Source: Nepenthes gracilis (taxonomy: Eukaryota > Streptophyta > Magnoliopsida > Caryophyllales > Nepenthaceae). From it: 64,000 nucleotides of DNA. The translations under genes were made by a program, and so were the position numbers. Each line of letters opens with the position of its first letter. Position 1 is the first letter of the stretch. Positions 1 through 12,747 of the stretch are shown here, one piece after another. The notes beneath the pieces were generated by a model, which ran no database searches, was not told the origin of the DNA, and was given only the letters and a program-made list of their open reading frames with translations. Where the stretch lies: the NCBI GenBank assembly GCA_033239525.1, contig BSYO01000030.1, forward strand, positions 13,289,030 to 13,353,029. The letters are read 5' to 3'.

Positions 1-142
1 AGTCAGTTTTGATAATTCAATCAATTTATTTAAACTTAATATATTTAAAATAAATTTTGGGACTTAGATCTTATATTGCGGACTCTATCTATTGGGACCT
101 TGTGGCTAATGGCCTTTTTACTTGTCCATTTTGGATTGGACC

Positions 143-315
143 ATTTTCTAGTTGATGGGACCAATGGTAGCCGGAGCTGTTCTTGTACAGGGCACTAGCC
201 GCCACATTTTCCATGCTTCTATTTGGACGATTTTCTAGTTGATGGACCCAATGTTAGCTTGAGTAGTTCTCGTATAGGGGATTGGCCACCACATTTTTCA
301 TGCTTCTATTATTTA
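143..315. repeat. 87-bp tandem duplication, two copies
   Basis: The segment starting ATTTTCTAGTTGATGG at 143 recurs at 230, and the two copies stay similar through CATGCTTCTATT near their ends. The copies have diverged by scattered changes, so the duplication is old. No coding role is visible. Confidence 0.75.
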
Positions 316-3300
316 GCTAGGTATTACAGATATTCTTAAGACTCTAGACACTTGACTCTTTCTCAATCTTTCTTGTTGTCGTATGCTTTGTAGATCAGTA
401 GAATAATTCTCGGTGAAACACATCTCTCTCTCTTTTTTTTTTTATTTTATTTTTAGGCTATCAAAATTATTTGAAAAGTTATTTGTTCAAATTTTAATTG
501 TACATTGTCATACGATAATTAGAGCAGAGCCATTATGTGGGCAGCGCTTAAATAGAATCATTAATTCTACATCAACTTTTATTTCAAGTTAGTTTTAATA
601 GTCATGACTTATTTTATTTAGAAAAAATAAAATGATAGTCTTTTTAATGTATCCTTTTACTTTGATAAAAATAAGATTATATGGACCATTTTGAACTTTT
701 TATTCCATAGGAGCCTTCATTATGAAGTGGATCATATGTCATAACGCCTCTTTTGGGTGCTTATTTTTTGTTTTCTTTTGTTTAATGTTTTTGGCTCTTG
801 TTATTTTGAGTATTTTAATTAGTATGAGTTAAATTGTAACTAATTTATTTGTTATTCATACGGACACTTTGAAATCTTTGTACACAATTTTTTTAGATAA
901 GATATGTATGAATATCTTTAATAAAAAATAAAAAAGATATTACATTCTAAATATATAATGTAATTTTTTTTTATAAATAAGAAAACAGATTTCAATCACG
1001 TCAATTAAAAATAAAAAGGGAGACTAATGCTATGAAACTAAACTCAAAGACAAATATTAACAACAATAGGTTTCTATTAAGACCACATCTTTGGAGCACC
1101 TATTATCTTATCTTTTTTTTTTTAATAGGAGTTAAATGTTCAATATCGGTTAAATTATGAAATGCATTTTTATAGAGTTAAGAGATGAGGTCCAACCCTA
1201 AATGATTTAAAATTGAGTGGCTTGGATGAGAGAGCCGATTAGACATATGTGATAATTTTAATGATCAACTCCTTAAAATAAATTGAAAGATTGTCAAAAA
1301 TAATTTTGTTTCATACTTTTCAAATATAGTAGGTAATAGTGGTAAGAGCATGCATGATAGACGAACAAAAAATGTATTTCCCATGCTAAAGGTGGGACAA
1401 TGAAAAATAAGCAGCCTATTAATTAAGATTATATCATGAACACCCACTCTATTGTAAATATTTTTTTCAAAAGATATTTGTGATATTGCACTAAAAGAAA
1501 AGTTGATTATGTCTCGAGGGCCAATTGCAAATGAACAAAGAACATACACAATAAAATGGGAGCCTATCAAATGTAAAAAACCTGCATCTAATGGCAAGTT
1601 AGAGAAGGCATGAGATGATGAAGGTTTTTTTTTCTCTAGATGAGAAAAAAAGCCACAAGATCGCTGGGAAGGCCAGTTGAAATGCACATAATGCCAACCT
1701 AACTAAAAAGGGATCATGAGGTTCCAAGATCCAATAAAAGGGTCATTATAATACTAATTTGGGATATATCAATCTACAATTAAAATAATAAAAAGAATAC
1801 AAATGATATTAAGCCATCACTGTTGTCTATCTTGAATAAGAATATAAACTTTTGAGTGCGAAGAGAGACTAAATCCAAATGAAACATGACCAGGAAAGGA
1901 AACATCAAGGAGATCCTTCGGATGTCAATTATTGAGCAAAAATAAAAGTAAATTTACTATTTTTAATAATAGAACGAACAAAATGCTTCAAGAATTGCCT
2001 CAAGTTCATAATACCAAGTATTTTCATGGCCACTAAAATGGATAGTAACTTAGACAAGGAATAAAAAAATGTTGTACGGTCAACCTTCAAACACCTTTTA
2101 AAAAACTTATTTTAAAATGATATTTTATCTATAAGTTTTTTTTTTTATAAAGTTTATAATATATATAAATAAATAAAATTTTACTCACACCATATTTGAT
2201 AGGATGGGGTAAAAATTTTGTTACTTTTTTATTTTCAATGAAATTACTAATTCACAAATTAGTTAGTCAGGAATAGTAATTTTTTTAAAAAAATATTATT
2301 CCTTTAAAATAAAAAAAAAAACCAAACTCCCATACTTTTTTTTTTTTTAAATCTTGATTATTGAAGAATACTATTACAAGATATTTTTTTCTATTTATTA
2401 TTATCCCAAATTAGACTTGAACCAAATTAAATTCAAGTTGGACACGAATAAAATTTTAAAAAAATTTATAATTGTTAAGTCGAATTAGATACGGTCTAGT
2501 TGCCCAGACCAAAAACTATAAACATGCCTATTTATAATTCAAATCAAATTAATTTGGTCTGATGTATGGATATTTTTTATTTGTAAGCATTTTTTTTATA
2601 AAAATCATAATTATATAAAAAATATCTAAAAATATAAAATATTTTAAACATTATAATATATAAATTAAAATATTATATAAATATAAATTTAAATGAATGA
2701 TCTTTATATAAAAACTATTAAAAATATAAAAATATAATTTATTAAAATAATTTTTAAAACTTGGTACTTATTAAAAATAAAATATATATATACAAAAAAA
2801 AAAATTTAGGTTTGGTTGGCCTAAACCAATCATTTTTACTTGTGATCATGCCCAAATTAAAAATTAAAGTGCAAAATTTTTGACCTATCCGTTAATAATA
2901 TTGCTATATATAAACCAAATTATATAAAATTTTAGATCTATAAGATTAGTCTATTTAGGCTTTTCGATTTTGTTTAGGTTTATCGTAAATTTTTTAGTGT
3001 ATATTAAAATATATCTCTTTAGATAAGTATAAAAAATTATTTTATATGAATTATTTGATTTATTTTTATTATTAAATATCAAATATTAAAAAATTAATAT
3101 ATATTTTAATTTTACTTATTTTGAATAACTAGTCAAATAAAAAATTAATAATTTTTAATTCTTATCGTTTTATTCTATTTTTTAAAAATAAATATTTTAT
3201 TTTTATCTTATTTTATATTCTAATAATTAAATATAGTGTTAAGGTGATTTGAAAAGTATTACAAAATATTAATTTCTTTATTAATATGTTTGCTAAAGTA

Positions 3301-5766
3301 CCCATGCCATGCATCCATTGCTATGATGTATGCGCTCATGAAACAACGATTAATTTGCTGATCAACCGCTTGCTCGATTCATAAAACACGTTAAATCACA
3401 ACTAACCTAACCTGTGACAGCATTAATTTAGCTGGTCCCATAGCCGAAGTAACATATTTCCAAGCCTTAAAATCACAAACCCCCAAAAAAAAAAAAAAAA
3501 AAAAAAAGAGGGTGGAGGACCGATCGACCATTACGTCCATCCACCCAGCTATGACATTAAAAGGCACGGTGGATATGGCCAACCAGCATTAATCTAAACA
3601 CTGTTACCTCGGTAATATATAATGTTATACACTACTGGTCTTAGTTAGGCATTATAATATCACCACTTTATTTATCATTTTATTTTTACATAAGTCTATT
3701 ATTATAGATAAATAAATAGAACGTTATAATATTAATAATATCTTAAAAATAAGTAATGGCATTTTGCTAACATCATTTGATATTTTACATGAAAGTTTGT
3801 TTTCAAGAAAAATAATTTGGTCCTGTCACTGTGTCATAAAGTTACTTTACTCGACAAACGCAAGTGGATGGATTTCAACGATTGGGGGTGGACAAGTATT
3901 TCAAATAGCCAGAGACCGTCAAAGTTAGAAAGACTCGGACGTTGGGGTAGTTTTAAAGGAGCACCACAGACGTGGCTTTGCATTATGACCAGGGAAACCG
4001 TTTAAGAAAAAGTCAATATCGTATTTTTTGTGCAAAGACGTGTAAATATCGAGTATGACTAGGCATAGATTTTTTCACTGAATGAGTTATATATCGTTTT
4101 TAGTTAAAAAAATTAATTTAATAATTTATTAAAATAATTAAAGATTATAATTTTATATAATTTTATTATATTTTATTTAAAAATTATTTTTAATAGGCCA
4201 AATATTTGATAAAAATAATGATACTTTTATAATTAAGGGACATGTCTTATTCGTAAAATATAAATGGTAGAATTATTTATCATTGTTAAGGATAATCATG
4301 AGCATATTTTTGGATAGTGAAAGGGACAATGGTTTTTTAGATTTGAATTCTAAAATCTTGAATTCTATTCGTAGTAGAAGATCGGGTGACTCTCTAATCC
4401 GTACCATAATTTAAATACCAATAATGCATTATATATCATAACCAAAACATATTTATGAGTTCTAAGGAAAGATTTTTTTTTTTTTATGTGGTTTATATAT
4501 AATAACTTATCGATTCTTGTATATTGCAGTAGAAAATTTTCCCTTATTAGGTAAAGGATTAGTTAATATATGTGCATGGATTGAAGAAAAAAATAGTTTT
4601 TTAAGTAAAATTCATATAAAATGGTGAGAATATCTGCATATTTTTTAAGTAGGTGTCGCAGTAAATAGTTTTTCCCATTTCTTCAATTTGTCACCTTCAA
4701 AACTCAGATACAAAATTTGGAATTTTTTACTTTCTTTGTAATCTCCATTCAGAAACCTTCTGTGTTTGGAAGGCAAAACTCCATCAATCAGTTGATTACC
4801 ACAGCAATGGTGGGAAATCAGCATGAGGCTGGGACCTGGCAGGACGTCGAGATTTAACGTCTAAAAATTAATCTTAAAAATATTTAAAAAATAGTATATT
4901 TTTTTTTTATGACATGAATATTTAGATGTTTCAAAATATTTAGAAATTTCAACACTTTTTAATTAAAAAATTAACTAAAAATATTTATATATTATGTTAT
5001 TTTAAAATAATAAATATAAGCCGTTGGATCAATATTAATCCAACCGGCCAAACTGTGCCGTCGTAGGTCCCTCATTTGGTGGGGAACGACTATCTGGGAG
5101 GTCATTGCCAGGGAAGTTGTTTAAGTGGAAAAATGGACTATCTGATGGAGCATGTGACTCACATGCAGAAGGATAGAACAGACGATCTAACTAAGCCTAG
5201 AAAGATGGGTGCAGCAAAATCCAACCCCCACTTTGGAATTTTTATATTATATAATATTACAGTATTTATTTATTGGCGAGGTACTCTTTCTAGTTAGGCC
5301 CAACCAATTATTCGACCAAAGTGTGGTTAAATCAACTCTTGTAAGGGTTCTACATGGTAAGGCCTTTGGACCAACTCTAAAGTATTGAGTTCTAGGTCCA
5401 CATAACTAAAAACCCATTATACTTTTTGAATTAATGGGATATTTAAATGATAAAATGAAATAATATGAGAATAAAATATGTATTAACTAAGAATAAATGT
5501 TACTAAATATAAAAATATGTATAAAAGTAGTGTTGAATATAAAATGATTATTATTCTATTCAAAAATATAATTCTATGTGATTTTTTAATAATTGTAACA
5601 TTCCACATAGTGGTTGACCATAGTGATGGACAACGGATTATGTGTAAATTATTTATCAATAATTAGTTAATGATGGGTTTGTAAGAATTATTTTACATTG
5701 TATAGTTTATATTTAGTAATTTATTAAAATAATTGAACATGATAATTTTATATAATTTTTTATTTT
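316..5766. other. AT-rich intergenic DNA without a recognisable gene
   Basis: No open frame here resembles a known protein. The short open frames are interrupted and biased by AT composition. The stretch holds a 23-base poly(A) run at 3485-3507, many poly(T) tracts, and a diverged dispersed repeat at 652-930 described separately. Confidence 0.6.
652..930. repeat. Diverged dispersed repeat, related to 43700-43990
   Basis: Both copies contain AATAAGATTAT, then a CCATTTGAA/CCATTTTGAA block, a CGTAACATCTTTT/CATAACGCCTCTTTT block and a TTAAATTGTAA block, in the same order and with similar spacing. The other copy lies just beyond the solo LTR that ends at 43668. The layout could fit a retroelement 3' end, but no protein domain supports that. 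Confidence 0.4.
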
Positions 5767-5771
5767 ATTTT

Positions 5772-6864
5772 TGATGGGTAGTGGATATTTAAGGTCCAAT
5801 TAAAGAACTCGTATTCGATAATTGGGCCCGTAGCTCAAGAGACCTACGAGATTAATTTGGCTCAAGAGACTAAATTAGTAAAAGAGGCCTGAAAACTTGG
5901 ATTCATAGTCTAAGAAGCTCAGAGAGTTGAATTGGTTGAGAGGTTGGCTTAGCTTTGAAAGCTCGATAACTCCATAAGAGACTCGAGGACTTTGCAAGAG
6001 GCTTGAGGACTCCATAAGAGTCCAAGACTCTAGTAAAATTTCGAGGACATGGCATAGAGGATATGGTTCTAAGAGCCTGAAGACTCAATGCTATGTGAGT
6101 CCTCAGTTGAAGCTCGAGGATGTTTGTCATCAAACGTCCGCGAACGTGATAAAGACTAAAGATCTCGATGAAGACGAGGATATTTGGTGTTAAAGATCTA
6201 CGAACTCGATGAAGGTCAAAGCTTTAATTAAGAACGTAGATTCTAAAAAGTCTCCAACGGCACGAGCGTAGAAAGGAAGCTCAAGACGGCCAAGGATGCC
6301 AGCTTAGAGGGATGATGTATACAAAGGCACGCGCAATTTCTGCAACATATAATCTCCATGGAAAATGGTAGCCTACAAAGCAGGTGTGATCACCACAGAA
6401 GTAACATATCATAGAGTTAACTCGTATACATGCAATCTTTCTGATATGGTAAAAGGGATTTATAAAATTGGTAGCCGTTTTCTCTACACACGCCACCTCC
6501 ACATGGCTACTCTATGCAGGAAGACACCACTACTATATAAGCCTTCATTGTATACTAAATAAAGGACCCAAAAATATATTTCATTTGCATTTAATTCAAT
6601 TTAGGCTATTATCCACTTTTTTGGATAATGAGAATATATTCTTTGTTTTTTAATTTGAATTGTTAAGTCAAAGACTTGGATAGTGGAATCATTTTCGGAT
6701 TCAAAATCTTGTGATTTTTTTCTCTCATTTAGAAGAGGACTTTCCATGTAAAACTTCACATGTCACTGCCTTTTTTTTTTTCCTTCTACTTACAAACTCA
6801 ATATTTGTATTACTCTGCATTCGGATCCTCGTCCATACAAAAATCAGGATCTGAGGACGCAATA
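5772..6864 (+). repeat. Solo LTR, family A (TSD ATTTT)
   Basis: A 1093-bp LTR begins TGATGGG and ends GACGCAATA, where the expected terminal CA has become TA. It is flanked by ATTTT at 5767-5771 and 6865-6869. Length, ends and internal order match the solo LTR at 42572-43668, which ends GACGCAACA. It holds a TATA box at 6534-6540 and the shared hairpin motif at about 6707-6757. No internal coding domain or second LTR adjoins it, so LTR-LTR recombination is the likely origin. Short repeats of GAGGACTCCATAAGAG occur inside. Confidence 0.75.
6534..6540 (+). promoter_or_regulatory. TATA box of the LTR at 5772-6864
   Basis: TATATAA lies about 170 bp upstream of the hairpin motif, the position expected of an LTR core promoter. 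No functional evidence is available. Confidence 0.4.
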
Positions 6865-6869
6865 ATTTT

Positions 6870-7040
6870 ATTAGATAAATATTTTTCTTAGTTGAGCCCA
6901 ACCTTTAATAAAAAGATATATTTATATAATTAAAAAAATAATTTTTTTCTCACATTATATCACAAAATAACATCCAAGGGTGGATAAGTCAGACCACTTT
7001 TTTGGATAATGAGAATATATTCTTTGTTTTTTAATTTAAT
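6870..7040. other. AT-rich spacer with a 46-bp copy of the preceding LTR
   Basis: The last part (about 6993-7040) almost exactly repeats about 6610-6660 of the preceding LTR, including GGATAATGAGAATATATTC. The copy abuts the next LTR. The rest is AT-rich with nothing recognised. Confidence 0.6.
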
Positions 7041-7979
7041 TGTCGGGCCCTCCATTAGGCCACAAAAATACTACCAAAAGACCCGAGAAAACTCAAAAGG
7101 GATCAGGGAGGGTCTTTCACAAAGGGCCAAAATCCTCCCAGTCAAATACCCTGGGGCCGCCCACAACGAGTCCGGACATCACGAACTCCAAGTACGAGAC
7201 CAGAGAGCAAGCGAGAACCCTGGAACTCCATTAGCCACACAAGGACGAGGATTATCTCCGTGACACGGGCCAAAGATCCTCCAAGAGCCGCAATTTCCAA
7301 CGAGTCCGCGAACTCACAAAACGACAACGCACGCAAGGACGAGGACTATCTCCACACGCACGAGAGTGCCAACTAAGCAACTTCACGCCTGGGACCAAAC
7401 CATTGTCGACACGCCTGCACCCTACCAACTGGGCGCCGACGCCAGACTGCAGGCCGACACGCGTACTTATCTAATAATCGCACAACCACACAGCCATAGA
7501 CATTGAATGCGACAAGGGGCTAGTGGATAGCCTCTCCCCACCCACCCGCCTACGCCACGTGTCTCTTCCCCAACGGCACATTTTTTCCTATAAATACCCC
7601 GCGAAATCTTTTTCAAGGGGATCGAACTCATCCCAGACAAAAGAAAGAAAAAGATCTTAACTCTCTCACGGCTTCTCTCTTCCTCTCTTCCCAACAAGAT
7701 GGAACAAAAGAGTAACAAAGCTTCCCAACGAGAGAACTCCCTAAGGAGAGAAATACGAAACAAGAGATAAGGAAGGGATTCCCCCCAAAATACTTATACT
7801 TCGTAAAGACTTCCACCTCATAGTGAAGCATTTTTAAAGGCCTAAAATCTCGTGATTTTTTCTCCTCGTTTATAAGGAGACTTTCCACGTAAAATCCGAT
7901 TTTTATCCTCCCATGCCCGTAACTCATATTTACAAACACTCGTGTTGCATGTGGACTCCGAGATCCCGGATGTAACTCA
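7041..7979 (+). repeat. LTR of the same broad family, GC-rich, no clear TSD
   Basis: It begins TGTCGGGCCC and ends GTAACTCA. It shares with the solo LTR at 42572-43668 a G-box, a TATAAATA box at identical spacing, a GTGAAGCATTT block and the hairpin motif at 7849-7894. It is far more GC-rich than its surroundings. The flanks (TTAAT on the left, AATGC on the right) do not match, so either the element is rearranged or the left flank has been replaced. Open frames inside it are by-products of composition. Confidence 0.65.
7556..7596 (+). promoter_or_regulatory. G-box plus TATA promoter module in LTR
   Basis: CACGTG at 7556-7561 is followed by TATAAATA at 7589-7596. Start-to-start spacing is 33 bp, identical to the module at 43143-43183. 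G-boxes bind bZIP and bHLH factors in plants; activity here is inferred. Confidence 0.55.
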
Positions 7980-10900
7980 AATGCACAAGAATGTTTAAAA
8001 ATTTAATTTGGTTTCTAAATTAAGTAAACCGTTCAAAAAAAATTATAGATTAATCTTTCATTATATAAATTCTATAACTCTTATGAGGAAGAATATGAAG
8101 GGTAAATGAAAAAAAATCGATTCTAAATTATTTTAAAAAAACTTTAGGTGTTAATTCAAATAAATTTATAATATTTGTTTTTATACAATATTATAAATTA
8201 ATATAATTATTTTAATAATTTATACAAATATTTTAATCTAATATTTTTTTTTTTATACACAGACAAGTTGCTAGCATCAACCGCGATGGTATGTGCCGGT
8301 GGGGTATGTCCAAATACACCTCGATTAAAAGATCTAATTTCCCAAAATTCATGAATAAAACAACGCACCCCTAGTATTAGGTTTTTTTTTTTTTTTTGAT
8401 AATTTTAATTTTTAGTGAATAATTATTTTACCCTTCAAATTTCTAACCAAATGATGGATCTTAATTTCTCAGAATAAGTCAGATGTAGTTTTATCGTATT
8501 TAATATCATTATTTTTGTACATGCTGATCTGATTACAAAATAAAAAATATTATGTTATCAAAAAAATTTCTACTCTGTTGTCAGATAATCAAATATTCCG
8601 GTGCCTCATACAATGTTGATAATAAAATAATAATGTTGTAAAATAGTAATTTACTTCCATTATGGTATTCAAGTTGTTGTAAATTAGTCATTTTTTCTTT
8701 TATTTTTTTAAAAATCTCGATTCTTTTTTGTTTTGAACTGAAAGAAAGCAATTCCCTTCTCGCTTCTCACTGTACCTCATTATAGTGGGCCGCGAGGCCC
8801 AACTTGTGCAAAGTAATGCGCTTTAGGAAACCCTCCTCAATTTGGGCCTGGGCTTTTGGGCTCAATTGAAAAAGGGTCCCCCGCAACCCAAAACAGACCT
8901 ATATTCGGATGCATACAATTTTTTAAAAAAATTATCCTAATTTTTCTCCAATCATTAGAATATTTCAATTAAATTATACACTACATGAAAAATTTTACCA
9001 ACTTTGTCGGAATAAACACATTTGGATCAAGCCAGTACGGCGTGCATGCTGCCTACCATGTGGCTTGGCACTATTTAAAGTGTTAGGCTATACTATATAT
9101 TATCCAATACTATTTACCATAAGCCATGCTTGGCATGGCCTATAATGAACTGAGTTATAGCATGCCATTAGAAGTTTGACCCCATTTAACACCTCTAAAA
9201 ATAGGCCAATATTCATATGCATACAATTTTTTCTTTAAAAAAAATTATCTTAATTTTTCTCTTGTATTTTTAACATTTCAGTTAAATTATATACTATATG
9301 AAAAATTTTCCTAATTTTATCATATTTGTGTGTAACATAATATACGCAGATGACAGATAAGTCTTCAAAAAAAGGTATGATTCTCTGGTAATTCTTTGAC
9401 ATTATTACATATTATCGTATTCCTTAAAATATGGTCCAATAAAATAGAAGTTTTTATCATATAAAAATAGAAAAATTAAAATGAAAATTACAGCAAATTA
9501 AATTAAAAATGATATTTTACGTTGAACAAAGAAAAAAAGGCAGAAGATATAAAAGGGTACGTATTCAGTTCGAAATCCAAGTAATATGATCTTTATGCTG
9601 AACTTATGATTTGATTATTAACGAATTAATGTTGGTAGGTGGCAACCATAGTAGCAGCAATCAAGCTGCTTAGAACGAAAATAAACAGAAATATTAAAAA
9701 ACAAAGGTGCAGTTGGACATTTAACCATATATATATATATATTATTTTTAAATGAACTATTTTGATTTAATATTTTTAAAATAATTAATTTTAACTTATT
9801 TTTATTTCCTCTATAAAATTCAAAGAACAGCTATTTATTTTCTATGTATAGTTGAGATTGAGAGATATATTTTCAAGCAAAATTTCTGAGCAAAAGTGGA
9901 ATTCGTTTTCCAAATTGATGTGCCGTTGTTGCTGTAGAATTTTAGACTTTCGCATGCACGAGACGTGAATCGTAAATGTTTTCAAGAAATTTAAATCTAA
10001 GCTAGCTTTCCAGTAGAAATAAAGAAATATTAAAAAACAGGGTACTAGAGTCGGCACATTAAAGGTGCTGGTGCGGTCAAAAAAGAAAAAAAAAAAAACA
10101 ATTTGGGCAGTAATTTTTTCATCCAAGTTAGGACTGTGAAATTATATTGACGAATCATGTTAAAATATTTATAAATAGTTCATAGATTAAGCCAACTGTG
10201 ATATGATTAAATATCATACTTCATAAATAGATAATATTCACTTGATATAATAAAACATATTCAATATGTTAGTATATTATCTGTTGTTATATATTATTGC
10301 GTGATTTTAACATGATAAAAAATTTAATAAAATAAAAAATATATAAATAGATAAATAAAATTTAACCAGATTAATTTATAATAATGCTAACATGATGTGT
10401 TTATAAATTGTGCTACTCTCATATTAGCGTGTCAATACGAAACATCACAAAATCATTTCTTGTAGGGAATATATTTTCGTTTCTTATAAAGTCAAATCGT
10501 TTTATTTGGTAAGATAATAACAGCATTGTATTTTTCCATGTTACCCAGTAAAAGGGGAGAATCCAAAACGATCACGGGCTCTTTGTAGCGGATTGAAATA
10601 GTCACGATGTTCCTTCCCTAAGATGATTAGTATTCCAACCACCACGTTCCCCTGAACACACGGGCACGGGCAGGAAAAAAGCTTGGGTGGTGGGATTTCA
10701 ATATTACATTTTGGCAGGGTTAAGCGATTTGGTTTTTGAAATTCGATGCGATCATTTGACTTGGGAATTGAATTTTCTCGACTTTTACACCTGTTCATTT
10801 GGATGTCATGTCACGTACCACTAGTCTCCTTTCCCACACAATGTGGGATCCCATTCTCTCTGTTATTTCAACGAGTTGAAAAGAAGGCAACCAGTGGGCA

Positions 10901-11422
10901 TACACTACATTATTTTCTCATTTTCCCACATGAAGGGACCGTACCAGGGCCATTTTTTTAATTATTACTTTGGGTGAGTATAGGACAGCGATTAATATTC
11001 TATTTTAAAAGTATTTTTATTATTAAATTTAATATTTATGAAAAATTGTATGATATACTTACATATATGTGATTATATTTTGAAATTTATTATCGTACCT
11101 AATCGCAAAATAACAAATTAAGTTACCGTATATAGGAAAAGGACCGACGCCGTTCTCACATCTTTTTCTCTAATGAGTTTGTCAACTTAATAGGCCTAAG
11201 CAGTATTCAAAACTGGTGTTCTTCGTTTTTTTTTGTTTTTGTTTTTTTTATGTTTTTTTGACTTAAAGCAACAACCACAACTTGCCCATATAATCATGAC
11301 TTTTCCCGTCAACAACCCACAATCATCACATCATCGGCGCTTTTTAAGGAGCTAATCAAAATAAGACGATTAAATAACAAACTTTGTGACTTGAGACTCG
11401 TAAACTTGAGAGCAGGTTAACA
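7980..11422. other. Intergenic DNA upstream of the PADRE gene
   Basis: No supportable gene is present. It contains a diverged direct duplication (8894-9325), an (AT)n run at 9727-9742 and poly(T) tracts. Open frames around 10541-10961 match nothing I recognise. The last few hundred bases should include the PADRE promoter; a weak TATA-like TATAATC lies near 11287, but the transcription start cannot be fixed. Confidence 0.55.
8894..9325. repeat. Diverged direct duplication, about 308 bp apart
   Basis: A block of roughly 120 bp starting near 8894 recurs near 9202. Both copies contain GCATACAATTTTTT, a TCTTAATTTTTCTC/TCCTAATTTTTCTC block and a TGAAAAATTTT block. The copies have drifted substantially. 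No function is visible. Confidence 0.6.
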
Positions 11423-12565
11423 ATGGGGAACAGTTTAGGTAGAAAAGGAACAGTGAAGATCATGAAGATCAGTGGAGAAACAATGAAGTTAAAGACTCCA
11501 ATTCAGGCTGGGGAAATAGTCAAGGACTACCCAGGCCATGTTTTGCTTGATTCGGAGGCGGTCCGGCACTACGGCGTTCGAGCAAAGCCGATCGAACGGC
11601 ATGAGAAATTGCTGCCGAAGAGGCTCTACTTTTTAGTCGTATTGCCGGAGCTACCGCAACGAGAGCCGAGAAGGGTGAGGTCAGGGATCCAAATGAGCGC
11701 CAAGGATCGCCTCGAGAACCTCCTGCTAGCTCGGAGGTCCAACTCGGACCTATCGATAATGAAGCCGGCGTGTGGGGTAGCGCTCGGTCAGGAAGGCGCC
11801 ACGAGAGTGAGGATGAGGCTTCCGAAGGCGGAGGTGGCGAAGCTGATGAGTGAAAGCAGGAACGAGGAGGAGGCGGCGGGGAAGATTATGGATCTTCTTG
11901 CGGCCAAATCTGCAGCTGGTGGCAGCAACTTAATGGCTGCTGCTGACTCTTCTAAGGGCAAAGAAGTTGCTTTCTTCGATGAACATGCGCATGGCGATGG
12001 CACCTTTAAGGTGCGTCAGGTATGGCATTTTTTATTTGAAAGATATAGTGATTCAGGTTTATTTGCTCAAGAATTGGGGCCCTAAGAATCAACGTCTGAG
12101 ACTCTCGATAGCCGTCAAAAAAACCGATCTCCTCGTGAAAATTCTTTACTCATAGTAAACTTCTGATCGACTGAAACCTCAGATGTGCTAGACTTCCTGA
12201 TTTATCGCTTTTGTATTATTTTGATCCCTTGTTTTTATGACGATGATGATGGGGTCATTTAGTAGTTCAGTCTCATCCTTTCAAAACAATGCTTTTAAAC
12301 TTGAATCTTAATTAGCTGACCCATAAAATTATTCTCATTATGTTATATTATTAAGTAAAGCACTCTTCTTTATTATAAATTACTAAGCCATTTATATTAT
12401 AATCTTGATTGTCTGTTTAAAATCAGCTGCTGCGATTTAGTTAATATATGGTATATTTAAAAAAAACTAATTAATTACGTTGGTATTTGTTTAATGCAGA
12501 AGAAGAAGAAGGTAGGCTTCGTGCCGGTCAACCAACGAGAGATTCGACTAGCCGTTGCTTCCTGA
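11423..12565 (+). CDS. DUF4228/PADRE-domain protein, two exons
   Basis: The spliced product is 220 residues: exon 1 at 11423-12019 and exon 2 at 12500-12565, joined in phase 0 through a CAG|GTATGG donor and a TGCAG acceptor. The N-terminus MGNSLGRK is followed by a PADRE-type core (KIMKISGE, a K-TPIQAGEIVKDYPGHVLL segment, then LPKRLYFLV). A charged middle follows, and exon 2 supplies the family-typical tail KKVGFVPV...IRLAVAS. Splicing is needed because exon 1 read-through ends in a non-family tail at 12085. An in-frame donor at 12011 would drop VRQ. The family (DUF4228, renamed PADRE) consists of plant proteins often induced by pathogens and abiotic stress; the biochemical role is unknown. 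MGNS could allow N-myristoylation, which is inference. Confidence 0.9.
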
Positions 12566-12678
12566 CAAAGGCACGTACTTAACGTACGTATGTAGTAGAT
12601 TTTGGATGGTCTCTTCTTGGATCTGTGGGGTGACAGACAAAGAGGAAGAGTGTAGTCATAGGCATAGCCTTACATATA

Positions 12679-12747
12679 TAATATGATATCATATATGTGA
12701 AGATCGATTCATGTAATATGATATCATATAGAGGAAGACTGATTCAC
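12679..12747. repeat. 35-bp tandem duplication with palindrome, 3' of PADRE gene
   Basis: Two copies with a 35-bp period each carry the perfect 14-bp palindrome ATATGATATCATAT (12681-12694 and 12716-12729). They start 114 bp after the stop codon, so they probably lie in the 3' UTR or just beyond. Confidence 0.7.

Noticed and set aside
1265..1687. 140-codon minus-strand open frame
   Set aside because: No recognisable domain, odd hydrophobic and aromatic composition, low-complexity KKK run, no supporting context.
5826..5860. tRNA-like start GGGCCCGTAGCTCAAGAG
   Set aside because: It resembles a tRNA acceptor and D-arm, but no anticodon arm, T-loop or closing acceptor strand follows at the right distance; it lies inside a solo LTR.
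7467..7939. Minus-strand open frames of about 100 codons
   Set aside because: They lie within an LTR, antisense to its promoter and leader, and match no protein; open because of GC-rich composition.
10541..10961. Overlapping open frames on both strands
   Set aside because: Neither resembles a known family, and they overlap each other; kept as intergenic.
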